Positions 1 to 8,588 of a DNA stretch of 64,000 nucleotides are shown here, in pieces. Both the position numbers and the translations under genes were made by a program. Below the pieces are notes generated by a model that saw only the letters and a program-made list of their open reading frames with translations, did not search any database and was not told the DNA's origin. The stretch covers positions 248,001 to 312,000 of the forward strand of contig CAVYQS010000012.1 of NCBI GenBank assembly GCA_963770765.1, in the 5' to 3' direction. Position 1 is the stretch's first letter. Each line of letters starts with the position of its first letter. The DNA comes from CAVPCY01 sp963770765. Lineage in GTDB: Bacteria; Actinomycetota; Coriobacteriia; Anaerosomatales; PHET01.

Positions 1-748
1 CAGGAGTGAGCGCAGGAGAGGGTGCTTCCTCGACCAGCTTCTGGTGTCGCCTCTGAATCGAGCAGTCGCGCTCGAAGAGGTATACGGCGTTGCCGTGCGA
101 GTCGGCCAGGATCTGTATCTCGACATGGCGCGGGCGCGCAAGGTACTTCTCAAGGTAGACGGTGTCGTTACCGAAGGCCGCCGCGGCCTCGGTCTTCGCT
201 GCGGTCAGGTTCAGGCCCAGTTCTTCTTCGTCGTGGGCGACTCGCATGCCCTTGCCACCGCCTCCGGCGGAGGCCTTGATCAGCACGGGGAATCCGACCT
301 CGCGGGCGAATCCGAGTGCCTCTTCAAGCGACTCGACCACCCCATCGCTACCCGGGACGGTCGGAACGCCCGCCGCTGCCGCCGTCGCTCTGGCGACGGC
401 CTTGTCGCCCATGCGGTCGATCGCATCGGGCGAAGGACCTATGAACACGAGTCCCGAGTCAGCGCACGCGCGCGCGAAAGCGGAGTTCTCTGCGAGGAAT
501 CCGTAACCGGGGTGGACCGCCTGCGCTCCGGTGGTGAGAGCGGCCGAGATGATGTTGGGCATGTTGAGGTACGAAAGCGACGAGGACGCCGGACCCACAC
601 AGACCGCGTGGTCGGCCATGCGAGCCGGGAGCGAGTCACGATCGGCCTCGGAGAAGACGGCGACGGTTTCGACGCCCATCTCCCGAGCAGCGCGAATGAC
701 CCGCAGCGCCACCTCGCCACGGTTGGCGATCAGGATTCGGTCGAACAA
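1..748 (-). CDS. accC: Biotin carboxylase subunit, partial (runs off the window)
   Basis: N-terminal about 249 residues of a biotin carboxylase, the ATP-grasp enzyme that carboxylates biotin on a carrier protein using bicarbonate and ATP. The translation opens LFDRILIANRGEVALRVIR, the hallmark start of the family. It continues through HPGYGFLAENS and the ATP-binding glycine-rich loop KASAGGGGKGM, and ends in the window within the QRRHQKLVEE segment. The start is read as TTG at 748 because GGGAGG sits about five bases upstream and family homology begins there. It lies 13 bp downstream of the carboxyltransferase/biotin-carrier gene, so the two probably form one operon encoding a two-subunit pyruvate carboxylase. 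A shared role with acetyl- or propionyl-CoA carboxylase cannot be excluded because the rest of the gene is missing. Confidence 0.9.
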   Translation of the reverse strand, partial: MFDRILIANRGEVALRVIRAAREMGVETVAVFSEADRDSLPARMADHAVCVGPASSSLSYLNMPNIISAALTTGAQAVHPGYGFLAENSAFARACADSGLVFIGPSPDAIDRMGDKAVARATAAAAGVPTVPGSDGVVESLEEALGFAREVGFPVLIKASAGGGGKGMRVAHDEEELGLNLTAAKTEAAAAFGNDTVYLEKYLARPRHVEIQILADSHGNAVYLFERDCSIQRRHQKLVEEAPSPALTP

Positions 749-761
749 GAGGGCCTCCCGC

Positions 762-2627
762 CTAGACAGGCTCGTAGTAGTACATGACGGTCCCGTACTC
801 GACCGCTTCGCCGTTCTCGAGCGGCGCCTCGCGGATCACGCCCGCCTCGTCAGCGGTGATCTCGTTCATGAGCTTCATCGCTTCGACGATGCACAGTGTC
901 TGCCCGGCAGCGACGGTGTCGCCGACTGAGACGAAGGGAGCCGCGCCGGGCGCGCTCGAAGAGTAGAAGGTGCCGACCATCGGTGCCACGACACTCCGCC
1001 ATCCCGCGGGCCGAGCCGCGGGAGAAGGAGACGCCGCGTCCGCAGGTGCGGGAGCTGCTTCCGACACCGGGGTGACGGGCGCGCTGGCGGCCGGAGCGAA
1101 CGCCCCCGCCTTTCGCACCGTGACCTTGTTGTCGCCCTCTTCGATGACGACCTCGGTCACATCGGAGGCCTCGATGACTTTGATGAGCTCACGGATCTGA
1201 TTGACGTCCACGGAATCTTCCTCCCTGACGGTATGGACCTCTTCGCTCATGAGGAAGACCGCGTTCTCGGCTCCCTCGCGGTGCGCGCTGAGGTAGGTGT
1301 GCGCTTCGTTCGGGAAGAGGGCGTACATCAGCACGTCCTCTTCGCTCTTCGCCAGGTCGCCGATCTCCGACGCGACCTCATCGTAGGTCGTGGTGACGAG
1401 GGAACCCGGCCGGATATCAGCGGCCAGCGGCGTCTCCCCGCCCAGGACCTTTGCGACGATCTCCTTGTCCATCGGACCAGGAGCCTTACCGTAGTACCCG
1501 CGGATATAGTCCTTCATCTCCTGTGGAACGATCGCCCAGCGCTTGCCGGTGAGCACGTTGATCACTGCCTGGGTGCCCACGATCTGCGACATCGGGGTGA
1601 CCAAGGGCGGGTAGCCGACTTCGGCGCGTACCTTCGGTATCTCGACCAGCACATCCGGCAGTCGATCGGCGGCCTTCTGCAGCTCGAGCTGGCTCACGAG
1701 GTTGCTCATCATGCCGCCGGGAACCTGATGGCTGAAGACCTCCATCGAGAGAAGCGTGGTGATTCCTCGCTTGAGACCCTTCTTGCACCTGACATCCTCC
1801 CAGTACTCGGCGATCTCGAAGAGCAGATCCAGATCGAGCCCCGAGTCGTAAGGAGACTCCTTGAGCGCCGCGACGATCATCTCCACCGCCGGCTGGCTGT
1901 TGCCGAAGGCGAGCGCGACGACAGCGGTGTCGATGATGTCGGCACCCGCTTCCGCTGCCTTGAGGTAGTTCATCGGGGCCATGCCACCGATGTAGTGGCA
2001 GTGCACGTGAACCGGCAGCCCGACCTCGTCTTTGAGGGCACGCACCATCTTCTCGGTACGGAACGGCGTGAGCATACCGGCCATGTCCTTGATGCAGATG
2101 GTGTCAGCGCCGATCTCCTTCAGCTGCTGCGCGTAGTCCAAGTAGGAGTCGAGCGTGTGGACCGGCGACACCGTGTAGCTGATCGCGCCCTCGAAGTGCC
2201 CGCCGACCTCCTTGACAGCGCGACCGGCCACTTCGACGTTTCGGATATCGTTGAGCGCGTCGAATACGCGGAACACGTCGATCCCGTTGCGCTTTGAAGC
2301 GGCCACGAAGCGCTCGGTGATCTCGTCGCTGTAATGATGGTAGCCCACGAGGTTCTGTCCTCGCAGCAGCATCTGCAGTGGAGTCTGGGGACAGTGCTTC
2401 TTGATCACCCGAAGTCGTTCCCACGGGTTCTCGTCAAGAAAGCGCAGGCAGGAGTCGAAGGTCGCTCCGCCCCAGACCTCCAGCGACCAGTAGCCGACGG
2501 AGTCCATCTTGGGCAGGATGGGCAGCATGTCGCCGATCTCCATGCGCGTCGCCCACAGCGACTGGTGCGCATCCCGAAGCGTCGTATCTGTGATGTGTAC
2601 AGGTCGCACCGCAACTCCCTTGCTCAA
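762..2627 (-). CDS. pycB: Carboxyltransferase fused to biotin carrier (pyruvate carboxylase subunit B / oxaloacetate decarboxylase alpha)
   Basis: 621 residues. The N-terminal about 460 residues form the TIM-barrel carboxyltransferase: DTTLRDAHQSL start, LEVWGGATFD, the lysine that is carbamylated in this family in ICIKDMAGM, and the metal-binding His pair in HVHCHYIGGMA. A segment near residue 475 (VNQIRELIKVIEASDVTEVVIEE) looks like the N-terminus of acetyl-CoA carboxylase carrier AccB rather than a plain linker. A Pro/Ala-rich hinge follows. The C-terminal biotinyl domain carries the biotinylation motif EAMKLM with the target Lys at about residue 585. Together with the adjacent biotin carboxylase it would move CO2 between bicarbonate and pyruvate/oxaloacetate. 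No membrane beta subunit of a sodium-pumping decarboxylase is in view, so the anaplerotic pyruvate carboxylase role is preferred. Confidence 0.88.
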   Translation of the reverse strand: MSKGVAVRPVHITDTTLRDAHQSLWATRMEIGDMLPILPKMDSVGYWSLEVWGGATFDSCLRFLDENPWERLRVIKKHCPQTPLQMLLRGQNLVGYHHYSDEITERFVAASKRNGIDVFRVFDALNDIRNVEVAGRAVKEVGGHFEGAISYTVSPVHTLDSYLDYAQQLKEIGADTICIKDMAGMLTPFRTEKMVRALKDEVGLPVHVHCHYIGGMAPMNYLKAAEAGADIIDTAVVALAFGNSQPAVEMIVAALKESPYDSGLDLDLLFEIAEYWEDVRCKKGLKRGITTLLSMEVFSHQVPGGMMSNLVSQLELQKAADRLPDVLVEIPKVRAEVGYPPLVTPMSQIVGTQAVINVLTGKRWAIVPQEMKDYIRGYYGKAPGPMDKEIVAKVLGGETPLAADIRPGSLVTTTYDEVASEIGDLAKSEEDVLMYALFPNEAHTYLSAHREGAENAVFLMSEEVHTVREEDSVDVNQIRELIKVIEASDVTEVVIEEGDNKVTVRKAGAFAPAASAPVTPVSEAAPAPADAASPSPAARPAGWRSVVAPMVGTFYSSSAPGAAPFVSVGDTVAAGQTLCIVEAMKLMNEITADEAGVIREAPLENGEAVEYGTVMYYYEPV

Positions 2628-2671
2628 GCGAGCGGCCCGATACGCGCCGACCGCGCATCACGGAGCCTTGC

Positions 2672-2677
2672 ATTATA
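2672..2677 (-). promoter_or_regulatory. Probable -10 box of the pycB-accC operon
   Basis: The minus strand reads TATAAT, a perfect housekeeping -10, about 45 bp upstream of the pycB start. The -35 position (around 2695-2701) is poor (TGACCG-like). It overlaps an inverted repeat that may end efp transcription. Confidence 0.5.
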
Positions 2678-2683
2678 TACGAG

Positions 2684-2721
2684 GGCCGGGCACACCGGTC
2701 ACCACGACCCATCGCCCGGCC
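2684..2721 (-). terminator. Inverted repeat downstream of efp
   Basis: An 8-bp perfect stem (GGCCGGGC at 2684-2691 pairing with GCCCGGCC at 2714-2721) with a 22-nt loop lies 24 bp past the efp stop. No U-tract follows, so a terminator role is tentative. Confidence 0.35.
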
Positions 2722-2745
2722 AGTGAATGCAGCAGCGCGCCTGCG

Positions 2746-3306
2746 TCAGACGCGTGTGATGTAGCGCCCATCACGCGTGTCGATCTTGAGCTTGTCGCCG
2801 GAGTTCACGAACATGGGGACTTGGATGACCGCGCCGGTCTCAAGCGTCGCAGGCTTCGTGCCCCCCTGGACCGTGTCGCCCTTGAATCCGGGGTCGGTCT
2901 CCGTGACCTCGAGCTCGACGAACATCGGCGGCTCGACACCCAGATGCTCGCCGTCGGCCGTCATGATCTCGACCTCATCGCTCTCCTTGAGCCATTTCGC
3001 GGCCTCTCCCACGAAGTCGGCGGCGAGCTCCACCTGCTCGTAGCTGACGGTGTCCATGAAGTGGTAGGACGACCCGTCGTTGTACAGGTACTGCATCTTC
3101 CTGGTCTCGATCCGGACGTCATCGAACTTCTCACCCGCCCGAAACGTGTAGTCCACGACCCGGCCGCTCTGCAGTTCGCGCAGCTTGGTGCGCACGAACG
3201 CGCCGCCCTTGCCGGGCTTGACGTGCTGGAACTCGATGATCAGCCAACGCTTGCCCTCATGCACGATGCACATGCCGTTCTTGAAGTTCGCGGTGGTGAC
3301 AGGCAC
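2746..3306 (-). CDS. efp: Translation elongation factor P
   Basis: 186-residue elongation factor P, which binds between the P and E sites and relieves ribosome stalling at polyproline. This is relevant here because the window encodes a protein with long PEP repeats. The N-terminal KOW-like domain has the PGKGG loop, whose tip Lys (about residue 33) is the site modified or exposed in the family. Two OB domains follow, ending in IDTRDGRYITRV. GTG at 3306 is chosen because GAAGGAG lies 8 bp upstream and homology begins MPVTTANFKNG; the longer GTG at 3339 adds 11 unrelated residues. Length agrees with the usual 185-189. It sits 57 bp after pepQ, an order seen in many bacteria. Confidence 0.95.
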   Translation of the reverse strand: MPVTTANFKNGMCIVHEGKRWLIIEFQHVKPGKGGAFVRTKLRELQSGRVVDYTFRAGEKFDDVRIETRKMQYLYNDGSSYHFMDTVSYEQVELAADFVGEAAKWLKESDEVEIMTADGEHLGVEPPMFVELEVTETDPGFKGDTVQGGTKPATLETGAVIQVPMFVNSGDKLKIDTRDGRYITRV

Positions 3307-3362
3307 TTCGACAACTCCTTCGTCACACAGTGTGGTCACGGGACGCAGCGAATGGGAGACCG

Positions 3363-4445
3363 CTAGAGCTCGAGCAATGACTTGGGAGAGCGGGACAGTA
3401 CTCGCGCTCCACTCTCCTCGACGACTACCAAGTCTTCGATTCTAACACCGCCGAATCCTTCGAGGTAGATTCCTGGCTCGATCGTGATCACGCTTCCGAC
3501 GGGGACGACGCGAGTGGACCGAGGCCCCACGCCGGGGAGCTCGTGAACCTCGCGTCCGACGCCATGCCCGAGACCGTGTCCGAAGTGGGCACCGAATCCC
3601 GCCGAGTCAATGACGGAGCGCGCAACGGCGTCGATCGCCTGCCCCGAAGCTCCCGGAGACACCGCGCTGATGCCTGCGGCGTTCGCCGCGAGGACCGACG
3701 CGTATACCTCCCTCTGCCGCTCCGATGCGGAGCCGACCACGACGGTCCGCGTCATATCGGCGCAGTAGCCCTGCACCCGAGCACCGAAGTCCATCTTCAC
3801 GAAGTCACCCTGCTGGATCACACGGTCGGTGACCTTCGCGTGCGGCCGCGCGGAGTTGGGGCCACTCGCGACGATAGGATCGAACGCGACTCCGTCGCTG
3901 CCGCGGCGACGCATGAACCACTCGAGCTCGAACGCCACCTCACGCTCGGAGACTCCGGCCCGCACGAACGGCACGATGTGTTCGAACGCCTCGTCGGTAA
4001 GCGTCTGAGCCTGCTCGATGCGCTCGATCTCCTCGGCGGACTTGCTGACCCTGAGGTCTTCAACCCAGCCGCTCGCAGGGACGATGTGCATCTCAAGCCG
4101 CCGGTCCAGATCGAGATACGTCCGATGCTCGACGGTGTCCTCGATCGCCAGCGTCTCACTGGCATCCAGAGCGTCGGCGACCCGGGACCACGTCGCATCT
4201 GCGACCGTCTCCACCTGCCACCGGGTCCCATCGGCTGCCTCGCGTGCCGCCTGCGCGTAGCGCGAGTCGGTGAACAGCACGCAGTCATCTGCAGTCACGA
4301 GAGCAACGTGCGCGCGCTCGTCATCGAACACGCTGTCGAAGCCGGTGAGATACGCGACGTTGACCGGGTGCGTCACGCCGATCGCGGCGACACCCTCGCG
4401 CACCAGGCGACTCCGCAGTGCGGCGACCCGCAGGCAGGATTCCAT
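3363..4445 (-). CDS. pepQ: M24-family Xaa-Pro peptidase
   Basis: 360-residue cytosolic metallopeptidase of the M24 family (Xaa-Pro aminopeptidase or dipeptidase), which removes or cleaves peptides with proline at the second position. The N-terminal creatinase-like domain begins with RVAALRSRLVREG and contains AYLTGFDS. The C-terminal pita-bread domain carries the five metal ligands: two Asp in KMDFGARVQGYCADMTRT, His in HGLGHGVGREVHE, Glu in TIEPGIYL and Glu in GVRIEDLVVV. All are present, so it should be active. It lies directly upstream of efp, a common pairing. The aminopeptidase/dipeptidase distinction cannot be settled from motifs. Confidence 0.9.
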   Translation of the reverse strand: MESCLRVAALRSRLVREGVAAIGVTHPVNVAYLTGFDSVFDDERAHVALVTADDCVLFTDSRYAQAAREAADGTRWQVETVADATWSRVADALDASETLAIEDTVEHRTYLDLDRRLEMHIVPASGWVEDLRVSKSAEEIERIEQAQTLTDEAFEHIVPFVRAGVSEREVAFELEWFMRRRGSDGVAFDPIVASGPNSARPHAKVTDRVIQQGDFVKMDFGARVQGYCADMTRTVVVGSASERQREVYASVLAANAAGISAVSPGASGQAIDAVARSVIDSAGFGAHFGHGLGHGVGREVHELPGVGPRSTRVVPVGSVITIEPGIYLEGFGGVRIEDLVVVEESGARVLSRSPKSLLEL

Positions 4446-4454
4446 TGAACCGAC

Positions 4455-4479
4455 TCTCTCGAGATGCGTCTTCGAGAGA
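4455..4479 (-). terminator. Hairpin between the minor pilin operon and pepQ
   Basis: TCTCTCGA at 4455-4462 pairs with TCGAGAGA at 4472-4479 (8-bp perfect stem, 9-nt loop), 27 bp past the last minor-pilin stop. There is no clear U-tract. It may instead lie in the pepQ leader. Confidence 0.35.
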
Positions 4480-4505
4480 TGATTCTACCGCGTGGACGTC
4501 TCGGG

Positions 4506-5930
4506 CTAGTGCTCGCTCCAGGACATGACCTTCAGCTCCTCGCCCTGGACGTTCGGGTACATGGGCGGAGGATCGTCGTAGAGACGGGGGTCGGGCTCGG
4601 AGTTGCGGATCACGAACCCCTGCGCGAGGCCGGCTCCCATGTTGTCCATAGCACGCGATCCGATGAGGTTGATCGAGTTCTTCTTGTTCGATGCGTAGCT
4701 GCTGGCGTACTTCCAGTACTGGGGGTAGTAGTAGGTGCTCGTCCCACCTCTGGGCCTGTCGAGGTTCACGAAGCCGTTCTGTGAAAGCATGGCCGCCTGG
4801 ACGTACAGATCCTCGGGCATGGAGTCGTACCAGTGCGGGAACGCCACGTCACCGCCGGAGACGAGACCGCATGTCGCCCGTGGGGACGTACTGGAGCACA
4901 GCAGATCGTCGGGCACGATGATGTCGTAGGGCGAGGGAACGGCAACCGTCACCTTCTGGGAGTAGGTGCCTTGCACCCAGACGGGCCCGTCCACGTAGAT
5001 GATACCGTTGGCCGGGATCGGTACGTTGAAACCCGATGCCAGTGGGGCGGTCGTCGAGATCGTCAGCGCGCCGTTCTCCTGCTGCTCCGATACGACCGCT
5101 TCGACCCTGACGGTCGCACCGCTGAAGGTGAGCCGGTAGCCTTGTCTCGCGGTGTAGTGCTTCGTCGATGTGGCCGCCGGGATCGTGCCGTACTTCGCAG
5201 TCGTGTACGGGGGAAGGTAGATGCCACCGGCGGTTGCCGAAGCCGCGATCGCGGCCAGGTCATTCGTCACCGAATCCATCGTGAGCGGGCTGAGAAGCTT
5301 CCTCGCGCCACCCGAGTACGGTGCTGTCCCGGCCGCAAGTCGGTTGTTGGTGAGGGTGAGCGTGTTGTTGTCCCTCTTGAACCCCCGGCTCGACATCGCA
5401 AGACCGGTGATGTTAGAACCGGTGGCCATGTTGAGCCAACCCTGCACGTAGACCTTACCGTCGAAGGTGAAGCCCGACCCGACAGAGTAGTCCTCGATCA
5501 CGAACACGCAGTAGTCGACGAAGTTCGGGAACTTGACCGTCGCGGTGATCGTGCGCGACATGCCGTTGTTGAGCGTGCCGGTCGAGGTGAGGGTCAGGAG
5601 CTCGTCGTCATCAGGCGGGGTCGCCGTGACCACCCAGGTTCCGTCAGTCAACGGTGCCGCGGGCTCGAGGCTCGGGTTCGTGGAGTAGAACCGGTAGTCC
5701 TCGCTGAGCTGGTACATGTACTCGTTCAAACCCGCATCGGCGAGCTGCATGGCCCGATTGCGGCCCGAATACCTGGTCGTCTGGTTGTCTCGGTACTCGA
5801 CCATGGTCAGCGTCGTGGCAAGCATGACGAACACGACCGCCGAGGCGGCCACGACCGTCATCAGCGCCATGCCCGAGTCGTCGCGACCGAGACGCTGACC
5901 GATCTGCCGAATGCTCTTGAGGACCTTCAT
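4506..5930 (-). CDS. PilX-like minor pilin / pilus assembly protein
   Basis: 474 residues. After a basic N-terminus it shows the class of hydrophobic segment seen in PilX-type pilus proteins (SGMALMTVVAASAVVFVMLATTLTMVEY), without a classic GFTL cleavage site, then a large secreted region. The juxtamembrane part (QLADAGLNEYMYQL) matches the PilX pattern in which an alpha helix with an 'AEAG' type sequence follows the membrane helix. The rest (about 380 residues) has no domain I recognise. It contains FVDYCVFVIEDYSVGSG and a repeated Gly/Thr-rich beta-type composition, suggesting an exposed adhesive or priming domain. It is the last gene of the three-gene minor-pilin operon, 1 bp after the PilW-like gene. 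The function is inferred from position and N-terminus. Confidence 0.6.
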   Translation of the reverse strand: MKVLKSIRQIGQRLGRDDSGMALMTVVAASAVVFVMLATTLTMVEYRDNQTTRYSGRNRAMQLADAGLNEYMYQLSEDYRFYSTNPSLEPAAPLTDGTWVVTATPPDDDELLTLTSTGTLNNGMSRTITATVKFPNFVDYCVFVIEDYSVGSGFTFDGKVYVQGWLNMATGSNITGLAMSSRGFKRDNNTLTLTNNRLAAGTAPYSGGARKLLSPLTMDSVTNDLAAIAASATAGGIYLPPYTTAKYGTIPAATSTKHYTARQGYRLTFSGATVRVEAVVSEQQENGALTISTTAPLASGFNVPIPANGIIYVDGPVWVQGTYSQKVTVAVPSPYDIIVPDDLLCSSTSPRATCGLVSGGDVAFPHWYDSMPEDLYVQAAMLSQNGFVNLDRPRGGTSTYYYPQYWKYASSYASNKKNSINLIGSRAMDNMGAGLAQGFVIRNSEPDPRLYDDPPPMYPNVQGEELKVMSWSEH

Positions 5931-5931
5931 C

Positions 5932-6573
5932 TCAGCTGCCTCCGAGGCTATTGAGGACCGACCGCAGACGAGCGGTCACCGAGGCCGGCGCCACGACTTC
6001 ACGCTGGCCCGACTTCGCATACGCGCGCATTTCGACGTCGACCCGGGCGATGTTGGGTATCTGCGATGAGCCGGTCCGGGCGACGTTGCCCGTGTCGTAG
6101 TACGTGAAGATCGGACCGGTCCAGTCCGGATCGACCTCGCTGACCATCCGTTGCGGTTCACTCGGCGACGCGAAGTGCGTGTAGCCGCCCGCCGCCATGG
6201 GGGCATCGGTACACAACGCCTCGGTGCGATAGACAGCTCCGTCCACCACGCTGTAGGTGACCTTGTCCGGCACCTTGTCGCCGTCCACGTCCGTGTAGAT
6301 GACGCATCCTCGCGCGCCGATCTGCTCGAAAGCGCCTACCAGGGGAAGCTGGGTATGGGCGAACGGGTCTTGCGCCTGGCGCAGATCGCGCCCCGCCCGG
6401 TCCACGAACCTCTGGGACTCGTCGGCAGCCGCCGCTCGGGCGATGCTGCCATCGGCCATGGTTCCCACCGCGTTCATGACGAAGTAGACCACGCCGAGCA
6501 TGATCGACATGAGGGCGCAGACCACCAGCAACTCGGCGATCGTCAGGCCAGCCTCATCCTTGAATAGCTTCAT
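5932..6573 (-). CDS. PilW-like minor pilin (type IV prepilin N-methylation signal)
   Basis: 213 residues from ATG at 6573. The N-terminus MKLFKDEAGLTIAELLVV is a type IV prepilin signal: a short basic leader, G/L cleavage site and Glu at +5, then a hydrophobic helix (CALMSIMLGVVYFVMNAV). The remainder has the PilW/PilJ pattern with RAAAADESQRFVDRAGRDLRQAQ and two Cys that could form a disulphide. A longer open frame upstream to 6864 is antisense-like readthrough and has no homology. It should be cut by the prepilin peptidase encoded at 14667-15485 and sit at the pilus tip or priming complex. It is the middle gene of the pilV-W-X-like operon. Confidence 0.75.
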   Translation of the reverse strand: MKLFKDEAGLTIAELLVVCALMSIMLGVVYFVMNAVGTMADGSIARAAAADESQRFVDRAGRDLRQAQDPFAHTQLPLVGAFEQIGARGCVIYTDVDGDKVPDKVTYSVVDGAVYRTEALCTDAPMAAGGYTHFASPSEPQRMVSEVDPDWTGPIFTYYDTGNVARTGSSQIPNIARVDVEMRAYAKSGQREVVAPASVTARLRSVLNSLGGS

Positions 6574-6584
6574 CTGGTCAGATC

Positions 6585-8036
6585 CTAGTTGGTCGATGCG
6601 ACAGCGACGGTCGTCGTTGCCCCCGAGAGGACCGCCCCGGTCTTGACCGGGGTGTACGTGCTTGTCGGCCATGAAGACCGGGTCGAGACGTAGTAGAAGT
6701 CGGCGGGCGGGAGGGCGAAGTCGATCCTGTTGCTGCCGTTCACGCCACTGGTCGTCCCCGTACCCACCTTCACCTTGTTGGAGTCGTAGACGTAGAGCGC
6801 CTTCTTCGTCGTCCCCGGGTACGTGCACCTCAGCGTTCCGAAGCGGGCCATGCCGAGTCCGCACTGATCGTCGGAACCCAGCGTGATCGTCCGATTGGTG
6901 GTCGCGCTCACGTAGCCTGACTTGCTCGACAGGACCGTGTAGGTGCCCGTGGCGGTGATTCCGAACGTGGCCTTACCCGCAGCATCCGTGGTTGCGGTAC
7001 CCGAGGTCGGCCCGGTGAGGGAGAGGGTCGCCCCTGAGACCGGGCTGCCACTTCCCCGATCGTCGTAGACGGTGACGACGAGGATCGAGTTCTTCACCAG
7101 GTTGACTGTCGTGCCCGAGTTGGTGTTGCCCTGAGCGATGGAGAAGTTCGTCGGCGTGCCACTCGCGAGCTGATATCCGACAGGTGTCGAGAACGTCACA
7201 GCATAGTTGTCCGGAAGCAGGTTGCTGAAGAGTGTCTCGCTGCCGTTCACCGTCTTGGTCACCATGGGATTGGGCTTCACACCGGTGATCCCTACGCCCA
7301 CGGCGGGGACCGTCGTGTGCCCCGGGACGGCGAACGTGAACCGATGCGAGCTGGGTTTGTACGCCGTCACCTGGCATGTCGTGGTGGATCCGCCGGCGAC
7401 GGTCGGCGGCGTCACGTACGCACTGTGGTCCACCACCCAGCCGGCCCGCTTGGCCTCGAAGGTGAAACTGCCCGCACCGACGTGCCCGAAGAACGATCCG
7501 CCGGCCGCATCGGTGACGACGCGCTGGCTCGGGCCGACGCTCGCCGTGAGTGTGACCGACGCCCCGGCAAGCGGCTCGGTCGTACCGCCCTCGAGTGCTT
7601 GGACCACATTGACCAGCACATCACCCGTGTTGCTGATGTCGGACTTGCCGAAGATGCGAGTGGAGACCGTCACCTCGCCCGGCCGCGGCGTCTGCCACGA
7701 CACCGTCACGGTGACGACCCGGCACGTCGACCGGTTGCTGGCATCTCGCGCCCAGGTGACTCGGGTGTCGACCGTGTAGTCTCCCGACTCGACGGGGTTG
7801 GTCCCCGGCCACGACGCTCCCAGGTTGTCATAGGGCTGGTTGCGCGCCTGCTCGATCTGCTTGTTGGCGAGGTTGAGCCCCTCTTCCCGGCGCGCTGTTC
7901 CCGCACTCGCGGTACCTGCGTACGCGAGTGCACTCATGGCACCGATGACGACCGTCAGGAGAATCGCGATTGCCGTGATGTACTCGGCGATCGTGAAGCC
8001 CGCCTGGTCTCCGGCGATAGCTCGTAGGCGAGACAC
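6585..8036 (-). CDS. Large PilV-like minor pilin with carboxypeptidase-regulatory-like repeats
   Basis: 483 residues from GTG at 8036, chosen because GGGGAGG lies 5 bp upstream; an in-frame ATG at 8063 is less well placed. The prepilin signal is GDQAGFTIAEYITAIAILL with Glu at +5, then a helix. After about residue 150 the protein carries at least two beta-sandwich repeats of the carboxypeptidase-regulatory/Cna-B-like kind (LAGASVTLTA...VVTDAAGGSF and VSGATLSLTG...TTDAAGKATF), which are typical of surface adhesins. At 483 residues it is far longer than usual PilV (about 150-200). An adhesive pilus-tip role is my inference. It is first in the minor pilin operon and is preceded by a sigma-28-like promoter. 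Confidence 0.72.
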   Translation of the reverse strand: MSRLRAIAGDQAGFTIAEYITAIAILLTVVIGAMSALAYAGTASAGTARREEGLNLANKQIEQARNQPYDNLGASWPGTNPVESGDYTVDTRVTWARDASNRSTCRVVTVTVSWQTPRPGEVTVSTRIFGKSDISNTGDVLVNVVQALEGGTTEPLAGASVTLTASVGPSQRVVTDAAGGSFFGHVGAGSFTFEAKRAGWVVDHSAYVTPPTVAGGSTTTCQVTAYKPSSHRFTFAVPGHTTVPAVGVGITGVKPNPMVTKTVNGSETLFSNLLPDNYAVTFSTPVGYQLASGTPTNFSIAQGNTNSGTTVNLVKNSILVVTVYDDRGSGSPVSGATLSLTGPTSGTATTDAAGKATFGITATGTYTVLSSKSGYVSATTNRTITLGSDDQCGLGMARFGTLRCTYPGTTKKALYVYDSNKVKVGTGTTSGVNGSNRIDFALPPADFYYVSTRSSWPTSTYTPVKTGAVLSGATTTVAVASTN

Positions 8037-8106
8037 AGCAACCTCCCCGGACGGATGCGACAACAGACGTGGCGCATCGCCGAACTGCAGATACGTTCCC
8101 GTCTCT

Positions 8107-8134
8107 ACTTCGGCAGAAAGCGATGTGGACTTTA
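8107..8134 (-). promoter_or_regulatory. Candidate sigma-28-type promoter of the minor pilin operon
   Basis: On the minus strand TAAAGTCC starts at 8134 and GCCGAAGT at 8114, with 16 bp between TAAA and GCCGA. The FliA/SigD/WhiG consensus is TAAA-N15-GCCGATAA, so this is a near match with one extra spacer base. The -35 element overlaps the aroQ stop codon. The predicted transcript would start about 60 bp before the PilV-like gene. Confidence 0.45.
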
Positions 8135-8569
8135 GCGCCCGCCTGCGATCTCTGAGGCCGCTCGCAGTGCGAGCAGGTACGATGTCGCCCCGAAGCCGGT
8201 GATCTGCCCGGCGCAGGCAGGAGCGATCACGCTCTTGCTTCTGAAGCCCTCGCGAGCGTGGATGTTGCTCAGGTGCACCTCGATGACGGGGACAGGTATG
8301 GATGCGACCGCATCATGGAGCGCGTAGGAGTAGTGGGTGAAGGCTCCCGGGTTGAAGATGACCGCGTCCACCTCGTCCCGAGCGGCGTGAAGCATCTCGA
8401 TGAGTTCGCCCTCGTGGTTGGATTGCACGGTGGTCACGTCGATACCCAGATGGTGGGCAAGGCCGACGAGCTCGTGGTGGATGTCCTCCAAGGAGGCGGT
8501 GCCGTATACGTCAGGCTCTCTGGTCCCGAGCAGGTTGAGATTCGGGCCGCTCATGACGAGTACTCTCAT
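8132..8569 (-). CDS. aroQ: 3-dehydroquinate dehydratase, type II
   Basis: 145-residue type II dehydroquinase, which makes 3-dehydroshikimate in the shikimate pathway. It contains the family signature GPNLNLLGTREPDVYG with the catalytic-lid Arg and Tyr, then QSNHEGELIE, FNPGAFTHYSYAL and EVHLSNIHAREGFR, in which the catalytic His and binding residues lie. Length is normal (about 145-150). It is the last gene of the aroC-aroK-aroB-aroQ run, 19 bp after aroB, and is followed by the minor pilin operon. Confidence 0.95.
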   Translation of the reverse strand: MRVLVMSGPNLNLLGTREPDVYGTASLEDIHHELVGLAHHLGIDVTTVQSNHEGELIEMLHAARDEVDAVIFNPGAFTHYSYALHDAVASIPVPVIEVHLSNIHAREGFRSKSVIAPACAGQITGFGATSYLLALRAASEIAGGR

Positions 8570-8588
8570 CGCCTACGTGCCTCCTCGG

